DNA of 25,145 nt from CAZIHO01 sp964538875 (lineage in GTDB: Bacteria > Pseudomonadota > Gammaproteobacteria > Chromatiales > Chromatiaceae): positions 1-25,145 of the forward strand of contig CAZIHO010000044.1 of the NCBI GenBank assembly GCA_964538875.1, read 5' to 3'. The position numbers and the translations under genes were made by a program. Positions 22,637-25,145 of the stretch are shown here, piece after piece. Numbering within the stretch: the stretch's first letter is position 1; every line of letters begins with the position of its first letter. The notes beneath the pieces are model-generated. The model was not told the DNA's origin. It ran no database searches and saw nothing but the letters and a program-made list of their open reading frames with translations.

Positions 22637-24312
22637 TCTTCAGCCCCGCCCAAACCCTGCGCCTGTTCTATATCAACCGGGTGCTGCTGCGGCATGGGTT
22701 GGACGAGGTCATTCTGTCCATCCATTTATTCCGGCCGCTGCGCTTTTTGCTCTTCTTATCCCCCTGGCATTGGCTACGCGGGGATTTACCCCCCTGGCCG
22801 GTGCGGGTGCGCCGGGTGCTGGAGGACCTGGGACCTATTTTCGTCAAGTTCGGCCAAATCCTCTCCACGCGGCGGGATTTGCTACCGCCGGAACTGGCTG
22901 GGGAATTGGCCAAGCTACAGGATCGGGTGCCGCCTTTTCCGGGTGCCCAGGCCAGGGTCATCATCGAGCGCGCCTATGGCCATTCCATCGAACAGGTTTT
23001 AGATGAGTTCGCCGAAGTGCCCTTGGCGTCCGCGTCCATCGCCCAGGTGCATACCGCCCGGCTCAAGGATGGGCGGCAGGTGGTCATCAAGGTGCTGCGG
23101 CCAGGGATCGAAAAGACCATCCGGCGCGATATCGCCCTCATGTACACCATCGCCGGGCTGGCGGAACGCTATTGGCGGGAGGGGCGGCGCCTGCGTCCGG
23201 TGGACGTGGTGCGGGAATACGAAAAGACCATCTTCGACGAGCTGGATTTGCTGCGGGAAGCCGCCAACGCTTCTCACTTGCGCCGTAATTTTTTGGATAG
23301 CCCCCTGCTTTACGTACCGGAAGTGCACTGGGATTTGAGCCGGCGCGAGGTGCTGGTGTTGGAGCGCATCCAGGGCACTCCGGTGGGGGACTTGGCGGCC
23401 CTCAAGGCCCAGGGCATCAGTATGCGGCTGCTGGGGGAACGGGGCGTGGAGATTTTCTTCACCCAGTTGTTCCGGGATAACTTTTTCCACGCCGACATGC
23501 ATCCGGGCAACATATTCGTGGAGCCGGGCGGCCGTTACATTGCCGTGGACTTCGGCATCATGGGCAGCCTCACCGCCGAGGATCAGCGCTATCTGGCGGA
23601 AAACCTGCTGGCCTTCTTCAACCGGGATTACCGGCGGGTGGCGGCGTTACACATCAAGTCCGGCTGGGTCCCGGAGGGCACCCGGGTGGATGAATTCGAG
23701 GCGGCCATCCGCACCGTCTGCGAACCCATTTTCAACCGGCCGTTGCGGGAAATTTCCTTTGGCCATTTCCTGGTCAATCTGTTCCAGACCGCCCGCCGCT
23801 TCAACATGGAAGTCCAGCCCCAGTTGGTACTGCTGGAAAAGACCCTGCTGAATATTGAGGGCCTGGGGCGGCAGCTCTATCCGGAGTTAGACCTGTGGGC
23901 CACCGCCAAGCCCTTCATGGAACGCTGGATGGCCAAGCAATTCGGCCCCCGGGCGTTTCTGGGCCGCATCAAGGCCAGCCTGCCGGCCTGGTCCGAACAA
24001 CTCCCGGAACTGCCGAATCTGGTCCACAAACTGTTGCAGGACGCGGAGCAGGGCCGGTTAGCGGTGGAGTGGCGCTCCAGCGAGTTGAAGCGCCTGCGCC
24101 GGGATTTGCGCCAGGGACAAGCGCGTCTGATCGGCGCCTTGGCCGCCGGTACCGCCATCTTGGGGGGGCTGCTGTTGTTGTTGTTGGGTCCGGGGCAATT
24201 TCTGTCGCCGTCCGTCAGCCTGCTGGTGGCGAGCCTGTTGGAAGGCGCCGGAGCGCTGGGATTCCTACGCCTCTGGTGGTCCGGACAAGCAAGCCGGGAA
24301 TCCTGGCATTAA
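22633..24312 (+). CDS. ubiB: Ubiquinone biosynthesis protein UbiB (ABC1/ADCK atypical kinase)
   Basis: Membrane-bound atypical kinase-like ATPase required for ubiquinone synthesis. 559 residues. The KxGQ motif (FVKFGQILSTRRDLLPPEL, K72-Q75), the Ala-rich nucleotide loop (PLASASIAQVHTARL, 130-144), the lysine VIKVLRP (K153), the catalytic HADMHPGNIF and the metal motif VDFGIMG are all present. Two hydrophobic segments at the C-terminus (about 500-550) anchor it in the inner membrane. Starts inside the ubiJ stop (ATGA). Length and motifs match the family; no oddities. Confidence 0.96.
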   Translation: MIFSPAQTLRLFYINRVLLRHGLDEVILSIHLFRPLRFLLFLSPWHWLRGDLPPWPVRVRRVLEDLGPIFVKFGQILSTRRDLLPPELAGELAKLQDRVPPFPGAQARVIIERAYGHSIEQVLDEFAEVPLASASIAQVHTARLKDGRQVVIKVLRPGIEKTIRRDIALMYTIAGLAERYWREGRRLRPVDVVREYEKTIFDELDLLREAANASHLRRNFLDSPLLYVPEVHWDLSRREVLVLERIQGTPVGDLAALKAQGISMRLLGERGVEIFFTQLFRDNFFHADMHPGNIFVEPGGRYIAVDFGIMGSLTAEDQRYLAENLLAFFNRDYRRVAALHIKSGWVPEGTRVDEFEAAIRTVCEPIFNRPLREISFGHFLVNLFQTARRFNMEVQPQLVLLEKTLLNIEGLGRQLYPELDLWATAKPFMERWMAKQFGPRAFLGRIKASLPAWSEQLPELPNLVHKLLQDAEQGRLAVEWRSSELKRLRRDLRQGQARLIGALAAGTAILGGLLLLLLGPGQFLSPSVSLLVASLLEGAGALGFLRLWWSGQASRESWH

Positions 24313-24358
24313 CGAAGCAGTAGAAAAACCCATTCCGCAGGCGCAGGCCAACAGCGGG

Positions 24359-24409
24359 CAGACCAGGGTTTTTTTGCTTTGTTGTAGTTGGTTAGAAAAA
24401 CCTGGTCTG
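24359..24409. repeat. Long imperfect inverted repeat after ubiB
   Basis: CAGACCAGG plus a T-run is mirrored by an A-run plus CCTGGTCTG, giving a stem of about 14 bp with one bulged base and a loop of about 20 bases. The T-run lies inside the loop side, so it is not a classical terminator. A second small hairpin, CCTAG-TTTCCTT-CTAGG, follows at 24413-24429. Confidence 0.55.
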
Positions 24410-24505
24410 TTCCCTAGTTTCCTTCTAGGAAGCAAAGCAGGGAGGGTGGACGTCATTTTGCAAGACCTGACCCGGGTGGCTCCAGGAACGAGGGCTTTTC
24501 TACAG

Positions 24506-24566
24506 TGTCAATGCTCCAGTTCAGCGGCGGCGCGGTAACGCCGTCCGCTGCAACCGGTTGTTAGGC
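24506..24566 (-). repeat. attC-like palindromic element with one intact core site
   Basis: Read on the minus strand, it begins with GCCTAAC, the complement of the integron core GTTAGGC (GTTRRRY), 10 bases after the stop of the YcaC-type gene. A stem follows: 24516-24532 pairs with 24539-24557 with one mismatch and two unpaired bases (24544 and 24551), around the loop CGGTAA. The other end reads GCATTGACA, a degenerate core. Size, orientation behind a gene, and extrahelical bases resemble an integron attC site; the damaged core and absence of an integrase argue for a solitary or decayed copy. Confidence 0.5.
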
Positions 24567-24576
24567 GGTGGGTGAA

Positions 24577-25145
24577 TTACTTGTTCGCTTGAGCAGCTTC
24601 TAGGCGTTCCAGTTTGGTTTCCCGTCCGATCTTCTGCACGCTCTGCGCCTTGTCGTAACTTTCCATGAGGGCCCGGTAGGGCGGAACGATGTGATCGACC
24701 ATGACCTGTGCGAAGTCCATCGCGTCGGGACGGTTCCAAGTGCTCATCAGCTCGGCGAGGACGGCATAGGTGTCGATCGGTACGGCGCCGGCCTGTGCTA
24801 TCCGCGCAACGGTAATGTCGGTTGCCATCTGTGACCAGTTGCCCGAGGCGTCGATAATGCAAAAGACCTTGTACCCGGCGATGAGGGCACTGAGCGTGGG
24901 AAACGCCATGCAAACGCTGGTGAGTGTGCCGGCGATGAGCAGTGTCTTGCGCTTGGTCTTTTCAATGGCCTCGACCCACTTGGGGTTGTCCCAGGCGTTG
25001 ATCTGGCCGGTCCGTGCAATGTAAACGGCCTCGGGGTTGTACTGGTGGATCTCAGGGATGAGCGGGCCGTTCGGCCCATCCGGGACCGAGGCGGTGGTGA
25101 AGGTCGGGATCTTAGCCAAGCGGGCAACCTTCGCCAGCGCACACA
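24577..25145 (-). CDS. ycaC: YcaC-type isochorismatase-like hydrolase, N-terminus cut by window edge
   Basis: Cysteine hydrolase-fold protein of the isochorismatase superfamily; the true substrate of YcaC proteins is not known. The readable part begins at the right edge (CALAKVARLAKIPTFTTAS) and runs to TAA. It lines up over its whole length with E. coli YcaC: GPNGPLIPEI, YIARTGQINAWDNPKW, LLIAGTLTSVCMAFPTLSAL with the expected catalytic Cys in TSVC, and DASGNWSQMATDITVARI. The N-terminal catalytic Asp lies outside the window. In-frame leucine and valine codons near 25119 are not the start, because the family similarity continues to the edge. An attC-like element follows within 11 bases. Codon use looks slightly different from the neighbouring genes, but not enough to prove transfer. 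Confidence 0.9.
   Translation of the reverse strand, partial: CALAKVARLAKIPTFTTASVPDGPNGPLIPEIHQYNPEAVYIARTGQINAWDNPKWVEAIEKTKRKTLLIAGTLTSVCMAFPTLSALIAGYKVFCIIDASGNWSQMATDITVARIAQAGAVPIDTYAVLAELMSTWNRPDAMDFAQVMVDHIVPPYRALMESYDKAQSVQKIGRETKLERLEAAQANK

Noticed and set aside
24521..24913. 130-codon minus-strand frame at the right end
   Set aside because: It overlaps the YcaC-type gene in another frame and ends in the attC-like element; the YcaC frame matches a known family along its length.

Overview
The window looks like chromosomal DNA of a GC-rich, sulfide-oxidising gammaproteobacterium that can live without oxygen, in the style of the Chromatiales (purple sulfur bacteria and relatives). 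The markers are a flavocytochrome c sulfide dehydrogenase (fccAB), a class III ribonucleotide reductase with FNR-like and NrdR-like sites, a ferredoxin-dependent 2-oxoacid oxidoreductase (korAB), several c-type cytochromes, and the typical gammaproteobacterial ubiquinone operon ubiE-ubiJ-ubiB. No photosynthesis gene is present, so phototrophy cannot be claimed. No rRNA, tRNA, CRISPR array, insertion sequence or phage gene was seen.

Layout. 1-807 (minus): the N-terminal part of a basic, single-pass, Pro/Ala-rich membrane protein that runs off the left edge. 992-2319 (minus): a purine-salvage pair, methylthioinosine phosphorylase then hypoxanthine phosphoribosyltransferase. 2425-5422 (plus): the anaerobic ribonucleotide reductase locus, with an FNR-like box, two NrdR-like boxes 32 bp apart, the catalytic NrdD chain, a separate overlapping reading frame carrying the glycyl-radical domain, and the radical-SAM activase. 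5514-9473 (plus): an electron-transfer cluster with a NapC/NirT-type tetraheme cytochrome, a secreted ankyrin-repeat protein and FccA-FccB, ended by a strong bidirectional terminator that also serves a convergent diheme c4-like cytochrome (9539-10288, minus). 10397-13985 (minus): a two-CBS-domain protein, an unknown protein with two CxxC pairs, a SPOR-domain membrane protein, and a 68-residue protein whose N-terminus resembles that of the SPOR protein.

14371-18191 (plus): a diguanylate cyclase, korA, korB and a ferritin-like protein; the last three are translationally coupled. 18199-19978 (minus): a secreted DUF3108-type protein and a secreted protein with an NlpC/P60-like Cys/His arrangement. 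20160-24312 (plus): a structured leader, cbpA-like co-chaperone, then ubiE-ubiJ-ubiB. The right end holds a 61-bp attC-like palindromic element directly behind a YcaC-type hydrolase cut by the window edge.

How it fits together. Sulfide is oxidised in the periplasm by FccAB, whose electrons go to soluble c cytochromes; the c4-like protein is a plausible acceptor, and the tetraheme NapC-type protein offers a possible link to the quinone pool. KorAB works with low-potential ferredoxin, and the neighbouring ferritin-like protein may protect it or handle iron. The most unusual points are the class III reductase with its radical domain on a separate frame, the periplasmic ankyrin protein between NapC-type and Fcc genes, the ferritin-like protein with Cys in place of a metal-site Glu, the shared N-terminal motif of the SPOR protein and its small neighbour, and the attC-like element at the right end.
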